NCBI GenBank assembly: GCA_964516305.1
Contig: CAZEZH010000001.1
Span: forward strand, 1-64,000
Direction: 5' to 3'
DNA from: Lamprobacter sp964516305
Lineage (GTDB): Bacteria > Pseudomonadota > Gammaproteobacteria > Chromatiales > Chromatiaceae
DNA: 64,000 nt
Shown here: piece by piece, positions 1 through 8,512 of the stretch
How the letters are laid out: every line of letters starts with the position of its first letter
How positions within the stretch are numbered: position 1 is the stretch's first letter
Notes under the pieces: generated by a model
Database searches by the model: none
The model's input: only the letters and a program-made list of their open reading frames with translations
Told to the model about the DNA's origin: nothing
Made by a program: the position numbers and the translations under genes

Positions 1-55
1 GTGCCGAGTGCCGAGTGCCGAGTGCCGAGTGCCGAGTGCCGAGTGCCGAGTGCCG
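1..55. repeat. Heptanucleotide tandem repeat (GTGCCGA)n
   Basis: Seven perfect copies of GTGCCGA are followed by an eighth that ends in C instead of A. The array touches the window edge, so its true length is unknown. It lies just past the stop codon (77-79) of the neighbouring minus-strand gene. An open plus-strand frame through it reads as repeated PSAECRV, but nothing supports it as a gene. Confidence 0.95.
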
Positions 56-76
56 CCTTGACGGTTCGGCTGGCTG

Positions 77-2719
77 CTAGTCGAGATCGACGGTCTGGGC
101 TGACTCGTCCGGCTGGTAGCACAGCAGGCGCTGGCGCACCACATCGGCGCTCAGGCGCAGGCCAGTGGTGCGCACATCGACCACATGGACGCACGCGGCT
201 ACCTCGGGATCGGTCTCGGCGGGCGCGGCGATGCGTGTCGCTGCGGGTAGGCGCTCGAGCCAATCCGGATGGTAGTGATGCCCAGGCAGACGCGGAAACA
301 GGGCGACATAGGCAATCCCGGACTCAACCAGATCCTGGAAGAAGTGCGAGCCGAAGGACAGATCAGGCGTCATCTGCGCGCCGATCTCGGCGACCTCGGC
401 GATCACCGCCATGCGGTTGATGTCGGCGAAGCGGACCGGCACCCCCAGCTCGGAGCTGCTGGTTCCCCAACGGCCGGGACCGATCAGCAAGGTCGGGCAG
501 TCGTCGCGTTCGGCGAAGGCGCGGTTGAAGCCACCGACGAGCCGCCCGACGGCGTACTTTTGCATTCGGGACAAGGCCCCATAGCGGCGGCCATCGACGC
601 GGATCACGCGGCTGATCGGCCGATCCATATTACCGCCCATGAAGTGCCCGCGGGTGGCGAAGAACAACCGCGGCTCGGCCACTGTCTCTGGCAGCTCCAC
701 CCGTTGCGTCGGCCCCAAGGTTTGCAATGGGCGGCACTGCACGAGACTGAAGCTCGGCCTGCCGTCCGCAGCCAGATGCGCGGTGAACTCGATGTCAACC
801 GGGTAGGCGTAGGCCGCCTCCAGCGTTTTCAGCATGCGCTGCAGCACCGCGCCGAAGGCGGTGCGCTCGAGCAGGGGGGCGAAGGTCACGCGCCAGACCG
901 GCGCGCCACCGCGCGCCCGCGTCCGTTCGCTGGCCTCGCGATCAAGCTCGGCGCACCAGGACAGCGGCCAGGTTGGGGCCAGCGCCGCGAGCTCGCGCAC
1001 CGCGATCGTTCGCAGCCGGTTGTCGCTGATGTCCAGCACATCGACATCGCGCTGGGAGAACTGCCCCGGATCATTGGCGTCGCGAAAGGGCAGTCGGCGT
1101 GGCTGATCGAGCGCGACCACCCGCGCATGATCGCCCTCGATGCGATCCACGGCGCGCGTTCCCAGGCCCACCACCAGCCGCAGCATGCCCGCCGCTGGAT
1201 CGAGATCCGGCTCCCAGACGAAGAGGTTGCGCGAGACCCCGACCCCGGCGCAATCCGGCAGATAATAGCGTCCGTGATAGCGCCCGTTGACCCGCTGCAG
1301 CAGCAGCGCCATCGGCTCCTCACGCGCCTCCAGACCCCGCTGGCGACGGTAGACCAGGGCATCGTTGCTCATGGTGCTGGCGTACACTTGGCGGATCGCC
1401 GCCTCCAACTGCGCGAGGCGCTGTTCCGGCGAGCCCTGATTGACGCAGAAGACACTTTCGTACTTGCCGGCGAAGGCATTGCCGAAGCCGTCTTCCAACA
1501 GGCTGCTGGAGCGCACGAGGATCGGATACTGGCCAAAGTGATCGAGCATGCGCTCGAGATCCAGCCGCACCTCCTCGGGCAGTTCGCCTTGGCGCAGATC
1601 GGCGTTGAGGGTCTCGGCCTCCGCGAAATAGCCCTCCTGGGTGCGCTGGCGCATCAAGCGCGTCCACCAGCCGTTGTGCACCAGGTAGGAATAATAGACA
1701 TCGGAGCCGAGGTAGAAGGAGTCGTGCGGTTCGAGAATGGGCGCCCAGAACGCCGGATCATCGCGCTCGAGGATGCGCCGCGCGAGCAACATGCCGACGG
1801 CCTTGCCGCCGATGAAACCGCTGCCGATCATGCGCCCGCGGATCGCCACCAGATCCTCGAGGTCGAGATGCCGCCGGGCCAAGTCGAGGACTTGCTCATC
1901 GTGGCTGATGAGCACGCGATAGAGCCGGTCGAGCACTTGCGCGCGTTGCGCGCCCGTGTCCTCGCACTTGGCCAACTCCGAGGCCTCCAGGAACAACCGA
2001 TCCCAGTAATCCATCTGACAGACACTTTCGCTGTCGCGCCGCAGCAACGCCGCCTGCAAGCGCGTTGCCGCCCTGCTGTCGGCGACGGGCGTGAAATCGC
2101 CGTTGTGGTGTGTGTGGGGCAGGAACATGGTCGGCGAGTGCCGGCCGCTGACCTTGACCGGCTGCAGATAGCGCGCGTTGTTGGCATGACGCACATCGAT
2201 CAGCACCTGGGTGGTGTCGCGGATGCGCGCCATGGTGCGGTGGGAATGCGCCTGCGAGAGCAGCCCGAAATAGGCCACGGTGTCGAGTTCGCAGAGATAC
2301 GGACAGACCACCCGGAACAGGTTGCCGACCATCAGATCGGTGGCCCAGGCCGAGAGCAGATCGGAGAGGCAGTCGAAGACGTAGAAGGCGCCCCGACCAT
2401 GCGTGGTGATCAACTGATGCACATGGCGCGTGAAGGCCTCGAAGCCGCGCAAGGCATCGACGCGCACAGCGCGCACCGCCGGCCCCGGCGCGATCAGCGG
2501 CGCATGGCGCCCGAAGCGGACATAGATGATGGCGCGCCCTTGGGCGGCGGCGGCGCTGACGAAGGGTGGCACGAAATGGCGATAATCCTCGATGTCATCC
2601 ACGCGCCAGACGACATTGTCGCCGAGGCGTAGACCATCGAGCACCCGGTCCAAGCCCTCTAGGCCGGTGGATAGGATATCACCAGCATGCATTGTTGCCT
2701 GTTTTTGCTCCACGTTCAT
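77..2719 (-). CDS. KaiC-like / PEP-pyruvate-binding (ATP-grasp) fusion protein
   Basis: A cytoplasmic protein of about 880 residues. Residues 10-220 resemble the RecA/KaiC fold (LSTGLEGLDRVLDGLRLGDN), but the P-loop is absent, so this half probably does not hydrolyse ATP. From about residue 297 (GSGFIGGKAVGM) to about 665 (CRPLQTLG) it matches the N-terminal ATP-binding domain of pyruvate phosphate dikinase/PEP synthase. The swivelling phosphohistidine domain and the C-terminal PEP/pyruvate barrel are missing; instead a tail with GPGRWGTSS and a GSHFF motif follows. It therefore cannot be a complete PEP synthase. The reaction is unknown; ATP-dependent phosphorylation or ligation is possible. 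I chose the ATG at 2719; the ATG at 2692 has a slightly better ribosome site. The frame extends to 2836 but the extra residues look non-coding. It stands alone. Confidence 0.8.
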   Translation of the reverse strand: MNVEQKQATMHAGDILSTGLEGLDRVLDGLRLGDNVVWRVDDIEDYRHFVPPFVSAAAAQGRAIIYVRFGRHAPLIAPGPAVRAVRVDALRGFEAFTRHVHQLITTHGRGAFYVFDCLSDLLSAWATDLMVGNLFRVVCPYLCELDTVAYFGLLSQAHSHRTMARIRDTTQVLIDVRHANNARYLQPVKVSGRHSPTMFLPHTHHNGDFTPVADSRAATRLQAALLRRDSESVCQMDYWDRLFLEASELAKCEDTGAQRAQVLDRLYRVLISHDEQVLDLARRHLDLEDLVAIRGRMIGSGFIGGKAVGMLLARRILERDDPAFWAPILEPHDSFYLGSDVYYSYLVHNGWWTRLMRQRTQEGYFAEAETLNADLRQGELPEEVRLDLERMLDHFGQYPILVRSSSLLEDGFGNAFAGKYESVFCVNQGSPEQRLAQLEAAIRQVYASTMSNDALVYRRQRGLEAREEPMALLLQRVNGRYHGRYYLPDCAGVGVSRNLFVWEPDLDPAAGMLRLVVGLGTRAVDRIEGDHARVVALDQPRRLPFRDANDPGQFSQRDVDVLDISDNRLRTIAVRELAALAPTWPLSWCAELDREASERTRARGGAPVWRVTFAPLLERTAFGAVLQRMLKTLEAAYAYPVDIEFTAHLAADGRPSFSLVQCRPLQTLGPTQRVELPETVAEPRLFFATRGHFMGGNMDRPISRVIRVDGRRYGALSRMQKYAVGRLVGGFNRAFAERDDCPTLLIGPGRWGTSSSELGVPVRFADINRMAVIAEVAEIGAQMTPDLSFGSHFFQDLVESGIAYVALFPRLPGHHYHPDWLERLPAATRIAAPAETDPEVAACVHVVDVRTTGLRLSADVVRQRLLCYQPDESAQTVDLD

Positions 2720-2859
2720 CAGCGATGGCGGAAATGACCCGATGGAGTCTACCTGCAGGGGACGGCTCCAAACTACCCTCGAGCGGCTTTGACTGAAAAC
2801 CGTGGTCGTGAGCGTCGGGGGAGAATCCCGTCGCATCCCGGGTCAACTCATCAGCGGAG

Positions 2860-2902
2860 GATGAACCCCCCGATCTGGCCGCTTTGACCTCGGGGGTTCA
2901 TC
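2860..2902. repeat. 11-bp perfect inverted repeat
   Basis: The arms GATGAACCCCC (2860-2870) and GGGGGTTCATC (2892-2902) are perfectly complementary around a 21-base spacer. The repeat lies between the KaiC-like fusion gene and the arylsulfatase remnant. No T-run follows on either strand, so it is not a typical intrinsic terminator. It could be a transcript hairpin or a relic of an insertion. Confidence 0.7.
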
Positions 2903-2960
2903 GCCAAGCCCCTTACCGAAGGTCCAATGCAGGGCGTCGGCGACTTTGTCGTAGTCGCCG

Positions 2961-3254
2961 TCACTGACGCCATAGCCTGCATGCCGCGCGCCCGGCGGTG
3001 CAACTCTGCTGGGCGTAGTAGTGCGTGAGCATCCCGCCTTCGTTGGCGATGCGGTCGATGTTGGCCGTTTGGTAACCCATGATGCCGTGGTTGAAGGCAC
3101 TGATATTGTGAACGCCGATGCTTGGCTGATCGGCATCCGCAGCGGAGGCCTGTGTAGTAACGCTTAGGCTGCCGCCGAGAGCGAGCATCGCCAGGCCGAG
3201 CAGTGCGCGCGAGCGACCGCGCCGGCGGTCGGGCTCTTGGGGTGTCAGCAGCAT
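2961..3254 (-). pseudogene. Truncated exported arylsulfatase remnant
   Basis: The frame begins with a signal peptide (hydrophobic LLGLAMLALGGSLSV, cleavage after QASA). It then reads FNHGIMGYQTANIDRIANEG and QQSCTAGRA, the N-terminal part of type I arylsulfatases including the Cys-x-Ala-x-Arg site that is converted to formylglycine. About ten residues later the frame stops, whereas the family is normally 500 residues or more. No further sulfatase sequence was recognised downstream; an overlapping frame to 2843 continues with unrelated residues. The ATG at 3254 follows GAGGTG nine bases upstream. A 5' gene fragment left by deletion is the simplest reading. Confidence 0.65.
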
Positions 3255-3262
3255 CGTTTCTG

Positions 3263-3276
3263 TCACCTCGAGGTGA
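3263..3276. repeat. 14-bp perfect palindrome
   Basis: TCACCTCGAGGTGA is a perfect palindrome overlapping the presumed ribosome-binding site (GAGGTG) of the arylsulfatase remnant. It could be an operator or a hairpin that hides the ribosome site. No regulator is known for it. Confidence 0.5.
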
Positions 3277-3698
3277 ATAATGTTGTTCTGAAGCGTCTTC
3301 GCAAGAGCCTCTGTGAAACGTCGTCATGACCTGTCAGATTCGACTGGATGCCAAGCACCAACGCGAGTTCAGCGGACCCATTAATGATCTGTGGGTCTGC
3401 CCGCAGTAAGCCGCCGCAGGAGGCCGAGTAACGCCTGATCCGCTTGCCGGATCTCCCGGGATCTCCCGGCTGTCCAGGATCAGCCGCGCTAACGGACCCG
3501 CGCAGGCGCGCTTCAGCGCTGCGAGCCCCTGGGACCGCTACCCGCTTCGATCTTGATGAGGTCCCCTCGCGGGTTGCCCAGTCGCGCAAACCGAATGACC
3601 CAGCAGGAGGGAGCGGAGTCGAAACGCGATCGGCCGAACTCAAGTCGGCCCTCGCGGAGAACCGGAGACTGCCTGAGCTGGTGGAAGTGGAGGAGGCG
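3277..3698. other. Intergenic region without a supportable gene
   Basis: About 420 bases lie between the sulfatase remnant and the 3' end of the RND pump gene. Open frames cross it on both strands, but their translations are Ser/Arg/Pro-rich, low-complexity and resemble no family. A short direct repeat, GATCTCCCGG, occurs twice in tandem near 3450-3470. No RNA gene or terminator was recognised. Confidence 0.6.
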
Positions 3699-6600
3699 TT
3701 AGGCACTCGTGCCCGATGCGGATTGGGAGCCAAATCGATCGGTCGGTGCGCGACCAAACCAGCGCTGCAGCCGCCCATGGGCGCTCTCATGCATCGATAG
3801 CAGCGCTGGGATCACCAGCAGGATCAACAGCGTCGCGAAGCCGAGGCCGAAGGCGATTGAGGTCGCCATCGGGATCAGGAATTGAGCCTGATAGGAGGTC
3901 TCGAACAGCAGCGGCATGAGGCCGGCAATGGTGGTCAGCGAGGTCAGCAGGACCGCACGCAGGCGCTGACAGGCGGCTTCGATCAACGCCTCTTGGATCG
4001 ACAGGCCCTGGCCGCGCAGCTGTTTGTAGAAGCTGACCAGGATGATCGAGTCGTTGACGACGATACCGGAGAGGCCAAACATCCCGAACAGCGACAGAAT
4101 GGTCAGATCGATGCCCATGAACCAATGCCCGAACAAGGCGCCGGTGAGGCCGAACGGGATCACCGCCATCACCACCAATGGCCAGCCGTAGGACGAGAAC
4201 ACCCAGGCCAGGATCAGGTAGATCAGGATCAGCCCCAGGATCAGCCCCTTACGCATGTCTGAAAGGGTATCGCGCTGATCGGCCGAGCGGCCCTCGAACG
4301 AATAGTCGATGCCGAACTCGCGCTGTAGCTGCTCCAGCGTGCCGTCCTCAAGACCCGCAGTGACCTCACCTGCAGTGGTGACATTGGCATCGACATCGGC
4401 CGTGACCTCCACCGCGAGCTTGCCCTCGGCATGCCGCAAGACCTCGAAGCCGCGCCGCGAGTCCCACTCCGCCACCGCGGTCAGCGGTACCGAGTCGCCG
4501 TCCGGGGTGCGCACATTGAGGCGATAGAGACTCGCCAGGGTGCCGCGCTCGGCAGTTGGCAGCTTGACCCGGACCTCGACCTCATCGGCGCCATCTTGGA
4601 AGATCTGCACCAGCTGACCATCAAAGGCGGTGCGCAGTTGGCGCCCGAGATCAGCCACGGTGAGCCCCAGCGCCTCACCAACCGGTGTGAGCTGATAGAT
4701 CAGCTGCTCGCGGCCATAGGCCATGTCGTCCTCGACCTCGAGCACGCCGTCGATCCCGGAGATGGTCTCGGACAGCGCCAAGGCCGCGGCCTTGAGATCA
4801 TCGGCCGAGCCCCCGGTGAGGCGGATGGTGAGATCGCGCCCCGGCGGCCCGACCCGGCGGGCGGTGATGTTCAGCGACTCGAGCCCGGCCGGCATCTGGA
4901 TACGTTCTCGCCAGGCGCGAATCAGCGCGTTATTGCGAACGGTGCGAAAGTCCGGCTCCACCAACTCGATCTGCAGCGAGCCGAGCTGATCCGCCGTCGC
5001 CCCACCACCGGCGCCGCCACCGCCCTTAGAGCCATGGAAGGCCAAGACGAGGTTGATCAGCTGGCCTTGGTCAAGCTCCTTCTCGGTTCGGTAGAGGGTC
5101 TCTTCGAGATGGGTCAGGAAGCCATCAACCCGGACGCGCGGCGTGCCCGCGGCGAAGGCGACATTCGCATTGAGAATCTGCGACTCAGGTGTTGGGAAGA
5201 ACACAAAGCCAAGCCGGCCACCCGCAAGCAGCCCGATGGCCATCATCAGCATGGCGATCGCAGCGGCAACGGTCGCAAAGCGCTGGCGCACGGCAACAGC
5301 CACCAGCGGCCGGAAGGCGCGATCACGAAACCATTCAAAGCCCCGGTCGAGCCGAGCGCGCAGCGAATTCGGCTTGATGTTATGGGTGTGCACGAAGGCG
5401 TTGCGCAGGTGCCCGGGCAGCACCAGGAAGCTCTCGACCAGCGAGGCCAGGATTACACAGATGATCACGATCGGTATGGCGCCGAGGATGTTGCCGATCC
5501 GGCCACCGACGATGATCAGCGGCAAGAAGGCAGCGATAGTGGTCAGCGACGAGGCGATGACCGGCGCCAGCATCCGCCGCGCGCCGCCCTCGGCTGCCAG
5601 CAGAGGATCCTCGCCCATCTGATAGTGCGCCATCGCATCCTCGCCGACGACGATGGCATCGTCGACGATGATGCCGAGGGCCATGATCAGCGCGAACAGG
5701 CTGATCATGTTGATACTGCCACCAAGCAGGTAGAGGATAAACAGCGTCGCGGCGAAGGAGACCGGAATCCCCCAGGCGACCCAGAAGGCGACCCGGCCGG
5801 TGAGGAACAGGTAGAGGATTGCGACCACCAGCACCAATCCACCCAGGCCGTTGGTCACCAGCAGCATGATGCGGTCGCGCACCAGCTCCCAGGAGGCGTC
5901 GTAGATGGTGATCTCGACGCCGGGCGGCAGGGTCGGACGGGTGTCCTCTAGCCATTCGCGGAAGGCACGCGCGGCTTCGAGCGTATCGCCCCGCTCGCTG
6001 CGCTGCAGCACCATCTCGACTGCCGGCTGACCGTTGACCGTGACCAGTACCGATCTGTCGCGCGGCACGCGCTCGATCTCCGCCACATCGCCAAGCTCGA
6101 CCCGCAACTCCTGATCGGCACGGATCGGGATCTGCTCGAAGCCAAGCGCTTCGCGGCGCTTAGCCAGGCTGCGCAGCTCGCGTGAGCCCTCATCGCGCCC
6201 AACCGAGCCAGCCGGCAGATCGAGACTGAAGTCACCGACCCGGCGGCCAATCTCCTGCAGGCCAATCCCGAGCTGCTCGAGTTCGTCGTTATCGACCTGT
6301 ATCCGGATCTCTTCGCTCGGCAAGCCGTTGATCTGCACCTGATCCAGTCCGCGCTCCAGCAACTCGGTCTCGAAGCGGCGCACCAGGTTGCGTATCTCAT
6401 CCCGGTTCTCCAACCCAGTGATCACTAGCCGAGCCACCTGCTCGTAACGGCTGATCAGCGACACCTCCGGCTTTTCGGCGTCCTGCGGGAAGTTGCGGAA
6501 CTCGTCCACCGCCCGTCGGACCTCATCCAGGGCTAGCAGTGGGTCAACGCCCTCGTTGAACTCGAGGGTGATCGACGAGATGCCCTGGCTCGAGGTCGAG

Positions 6601-6881
6601 GTCATCTTGTCCAGATCGTCGACGGTGCGCAGGCGCTGCTCGAGCGGATTGGTGATGCCGTCTTCGATATCCTCGGCACTGGCGCCGGTCCAGACCACCC
6701 GCACCGAGACGATATCCAGCTCGAAGGTGGGGAAGAACTGCACATTGAGCCGATCCAGCGCGAAGGCACCGGTCAGCAGCATGATCACCATCAGCAGGTT
6801 TGCCGCAACCTTATGGTGGGCAAAGATGCCAATGATGTCGGCGCGATGTCGGCTTGCGGTATCCAGATTTGCAGTATCCAT
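3699..6881 (-). CDS. RND efflux pump, inner-membrane permease subunit (AcrB/HAE1 family)
   Basis: This 1060-residue inner-membrane protein has the normal length and layout of proton-driven RND exporters. A first membrane helix (LLMVIMLLTGAFAL) is followed by a large periplasmic domain, helices 2-6, a second periplasmic domain and helices 8-12. The paired acidic residues of helix 4 that carry protons are visible in ALGIIVDDAIVVGEDAM. The start codon overlaps the adaptor stop as TGATG, so the two are translationally coupled. There is no outer-membrane TolC gene nearby, so a distant one must be shared. The substrate cannot be told from the sequence. The poly-Gly stretch GGGGAGGG in the first half is a mild oddity. 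Confidence 0.93.
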   Translation of the reverse strand: MDTANLDTASRHRADIIGIFAHHKVAANLLMVIMLLTGAFALDRLNVQFFPTFELDIVSVRVVWTGASAEDIEDGITNPLEQRLRTVDDLDKMTSTSSQGISSITLEFNEGVDPLLALDEVRRAVDEFRNFPQDAEKPEVSLISRYEQVARLVITGLENRDEIRNLVRRFETELLERGLDQVQINGLPSEEIRIQVDNDELEQLGIGLQEIGRRVGDFSLDLPAGSVGRDEGSRELRSLAKRREALGFEQIPIRADQELRVELGDVAEIERVPRDRSVLVTVNGQPAVEMVLQRSERGDTLEAARAFREWLEDTRPTLPPGVEITIYDASWELVRDRIMLLVTNGLGGLVLVVAILYLFLTGRVAFWVAWGIPVSFAATLFILYLLGGSINMISLFALIMALGIIVDDAIVVGEDAMAHYQMGEDPLLAAEGGARRMLAPVIASSLTTIAAFLPLIIVGGRIGNILGAIPIVIICVILASLVESFLVLPGHLRNAFVHTHNIKPNSLRARLDRGFEWFRDRAFRPLVAVAVRQRFATVAAAIAMLMMAIGLLAGGRLGFVFFPTPESQILNANVAFAAGTPRVRVDGFLTHLEETLYRTEKELDQGQLINLVLAFHGSKGGGGAGGGATADQLGSLQIELVEPDFRTVRNNALIRAWRERIQMPAGLESLNITARRVGPPGRDLTIRLTGGSADDLKAAALALSETISGIDGVLEVEDDMAYGREQLIYQLTPVGEALGLTVADLGRQLRTAFDGQLVQIFQDGADEVEVRVKLPTAERGTLASLYRLNVRTPDGDSVPLTAVAEWDSRRGFEVLRHAEGKLAVEVTADVDANVTTAGEVTAGLEDGTLEQLQREFGIDYSFEGRSADQRDTLSDMRKGLILGLILIYLILAWVFSSYGWPLVVMAVIPFGLTGALFGHWFMGIDLTILSLFGMFGLSGIVVNDSIILVSFYKQLRGQGLSIQEALIEAACQRLRAVLLTSLTTIAGLMPLLFETSYQAQFLIPMATSIAFGLGFATLLILLVIPALLSMHESAHGRLQRWFGRAPTDRFGSQSASGTSA

Positions 6882-8197
6882 CAGTTGTGACTTTCGGCGT
6901 CGTTCGCCGTGGTCTCGGCGACATCCAGCTCTGGTGTCGGCTCACTGCCCCCATCCGACGACTCAGCACCGACGATCGCAACCCGGAGGCCCTCGATGGC
7001 GTTCGGCATGTGCGTGGTCACCAGCGCATCACCAGCAGCCAGCTGATCTGACCTGACCAATAACCGTTCTTCACCGTCGGCACCGATGCGGGTACCGAGA
7101 CTGTCAACATCGACACCATGCATGCGGCCATCCTTGACCACGTAGAGGCGGCTGCCGCCATAGACGGCGCGGAACGGAACCTCCACCACGGCTTCGCGCG
7201 TCGGGCGCTCGAGATACACCGTGAGCAGCTGGCCAAGGCGCACCAGACTCGGATCACCGTCGAGCTTGAACAGCGCATCCACGCCGCTCGGATCGGCCTC
7301 GCCGGCCAGACGGTCAAACTGCAGCGCTAGCGACTCCCCGCCAACCGTCGCACTCGCCGTGAGTGGCAAGTCCTGTTTTGCTGCCGCGATCAGCTCGTCC
7401 TGATAGGGCGCTGGGATGCGCGCACGGATCTCGAGGCTCTCGGTTGCATAGAGCCGCACCAAGGTCTCGCCCTTGGTCACTTGGTCGCCCTCAGTGACCT
7501 CGACGCTGGTCACAATCCCGTTGTAGGGCGCTGTCAGAGTCGCGCGCTCGCGCTCGAGCCTAAGCTCCGCCAGCCGCGCTTCGGCGCTGGCGAGGCGAGC
7601 CTCTAGGCCACGCAGACGGCTCGGGTGATCGGCGATGCTCATCTCGCGATTGCTGACCGTCAGTTGCTGCTGCGCCTCGGTGCGTTTGGCATCATCCAGG
7701 GACTGCTCGGCGCCGACCTGCTGCGTCTTCAGCCGCTGCTGCCGGGCGACGGCGTCCTGCGCCAGCTTCAGCAAACGCTGCTCCTGCTCCAGCGCCAGTC
7801 GGTCGGTCTCAAAGCGATTCTTTTCGCTGGCGATCTGCGCCTGCAGATCAGCGATCTCGGCCTCGACTTGGGCGATGCGGGGCTCGAAGTCGCGCTCGTC
7901 CAGGCGCAGCAACAGATCGCCTTCAGCGACAAAATCGCCGTCTTGCACCAACACCTCGGTCACCCAGGCGGAGGCCGATGCAGTGGCGCGCAACAGATCC
8001 GGCGTCTCGACCTTGCCATAGAGTTCCAGCTCAGGCGCAGCGGTCAGCAGGTCCACCGGGTCCACCTCGACTCGCCAGACCCGCTCTTGCACCGTCGGTG
8101 AGGCCTGCTCTGGCTTGGTGGCGACCAGTAAACGAAACCCAACAAAACCGACGGCAAGGATGAGAACAGGAAGGATGATTTTAAGCAGACGGCTCAC
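6881..8197 (-). CDS. RND efflux periplasmic adaptor (HlyD/MFP family)
   Basis: The membrane-fusion partner of the downstream RND permease, about 438 residues. An N-terminal membrane anchor (LLKIILPVLILAVGFVGFRL) is followed by a biotinyl-lipoyl-like half-motif, a long alpha-helical hairpin rich in Glu, Gln and Arg, the second lipoyl half (TLTAPYNGIVTSVEV) and a beta-barrel. It links the inner-membrane pump to a TolC-type channel. I chose a GTG at 8197 because the anchor begins directly after it and GAGAG lies upstream. The frame is open to 8281, but those 28 residues look non-coding. It is first in a two-gene operon with a one-base stop/start overlap. Confidence 0.9.
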   Translation of the reverse strand: MSRLLKIILPVLILAVGFVGFRLLVATKPEQASPTVQERVWRVEVDPVDLLTAAPELELYGKVETPDLLRATASASAWVTEVLVQDGDFVAEGDLLLRLDERDFEPRIAQVEAEIADLQAQIASEKNRFETDRLALEQEQRLLKLAQDAVARQQRLKTQQVGAEQSLDDAKRTEAQQQLTVSNREMSIADHPSRLRGLEARLASAEARLAELRLERERATLTAPYNGIVTSVEVTEGDQVTKGETLVRLYATESLEIRARIPAPYQDELIAAAKQDLPLTASATVGGESLALQFDRLAGEADPSGVDALFKLDGDPSLVRLGQLLTVYLERPTREAVVEVPFRAVYGGSRLYVVKDGRMHGVDVDSLGTRIGADGEERLLVRSDQLAAGDALVTTHMPNAIEGLRVAIVGAESSDGGSEPTPELDVAETTANDAESHN

Positions 8198-8512
8198 ACA
8201 GGATGCTCTCAGCAGAGGGAAGGCGGCGGATGGGGGCAGCAAGCCGCCGGATGGCGCCAGCTCCGGGCGGCCGCTTGTCACCAGGAGACGCGGGACAGTT
8301 AGTGGTTAGCTAGTGTCGTGGCGCATACCGACGATCACAACGACGAAGCTCAGTGAAAGGGCCTTCTCGGCCTCGTCATGCTGGCAACGGCAGGGCTTCG
8401 ACAGCGATTGCGGATCGGAATTCAGGCCGGCTTAGGATCGGGTTGGGTCCCGGCCCAGCTTAAGGTTTAGGTCCAGGCCCTGACCGATGGATCGCGACAA
8501 TCGCTTGACCGG
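8198..8512. other. Intergenic region between the pump operon and cmoB
   Basis: About 315 bases separate the start of the adaptor gene from the end of cmoB, both on the minus strand. It should hold the pump promoter and the cmoAB terminator. I see short GC-rich imperfect inverted repeats near 8430-8475 but no hairpin with a T-run and no convincing sigma-70 boxes. No gene is supported. Confidence 0.5.

Noticed and set aside
1..55. CRISPR-like array
   Set aside because: The units are 7 bp and contiguous with no spacers, so this is a simple tandem repeat.
269..2632. Plus-strand open frame of 787 codons across the KaiC-like fusion gene
   Set aside because: It is antisense to a gene with recognisable domains; its translation is His/Arg/Gln-rich without family resemblance, as expected for a shadow frame in GC-rich DNA.
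3263..3790. 175-codon minus-strand frame downstream of the RND pump
   Set aside because: Ser/Arg/Pro-rich, overlaps the pump 3' end and matches nothing; likely chance.
4431..5951. Plus-strand open frame of 506 codons inside the RND pump gene
   Set aside because: Antisense to a full-length, well-conserved RND permease and of shadow-type composition.
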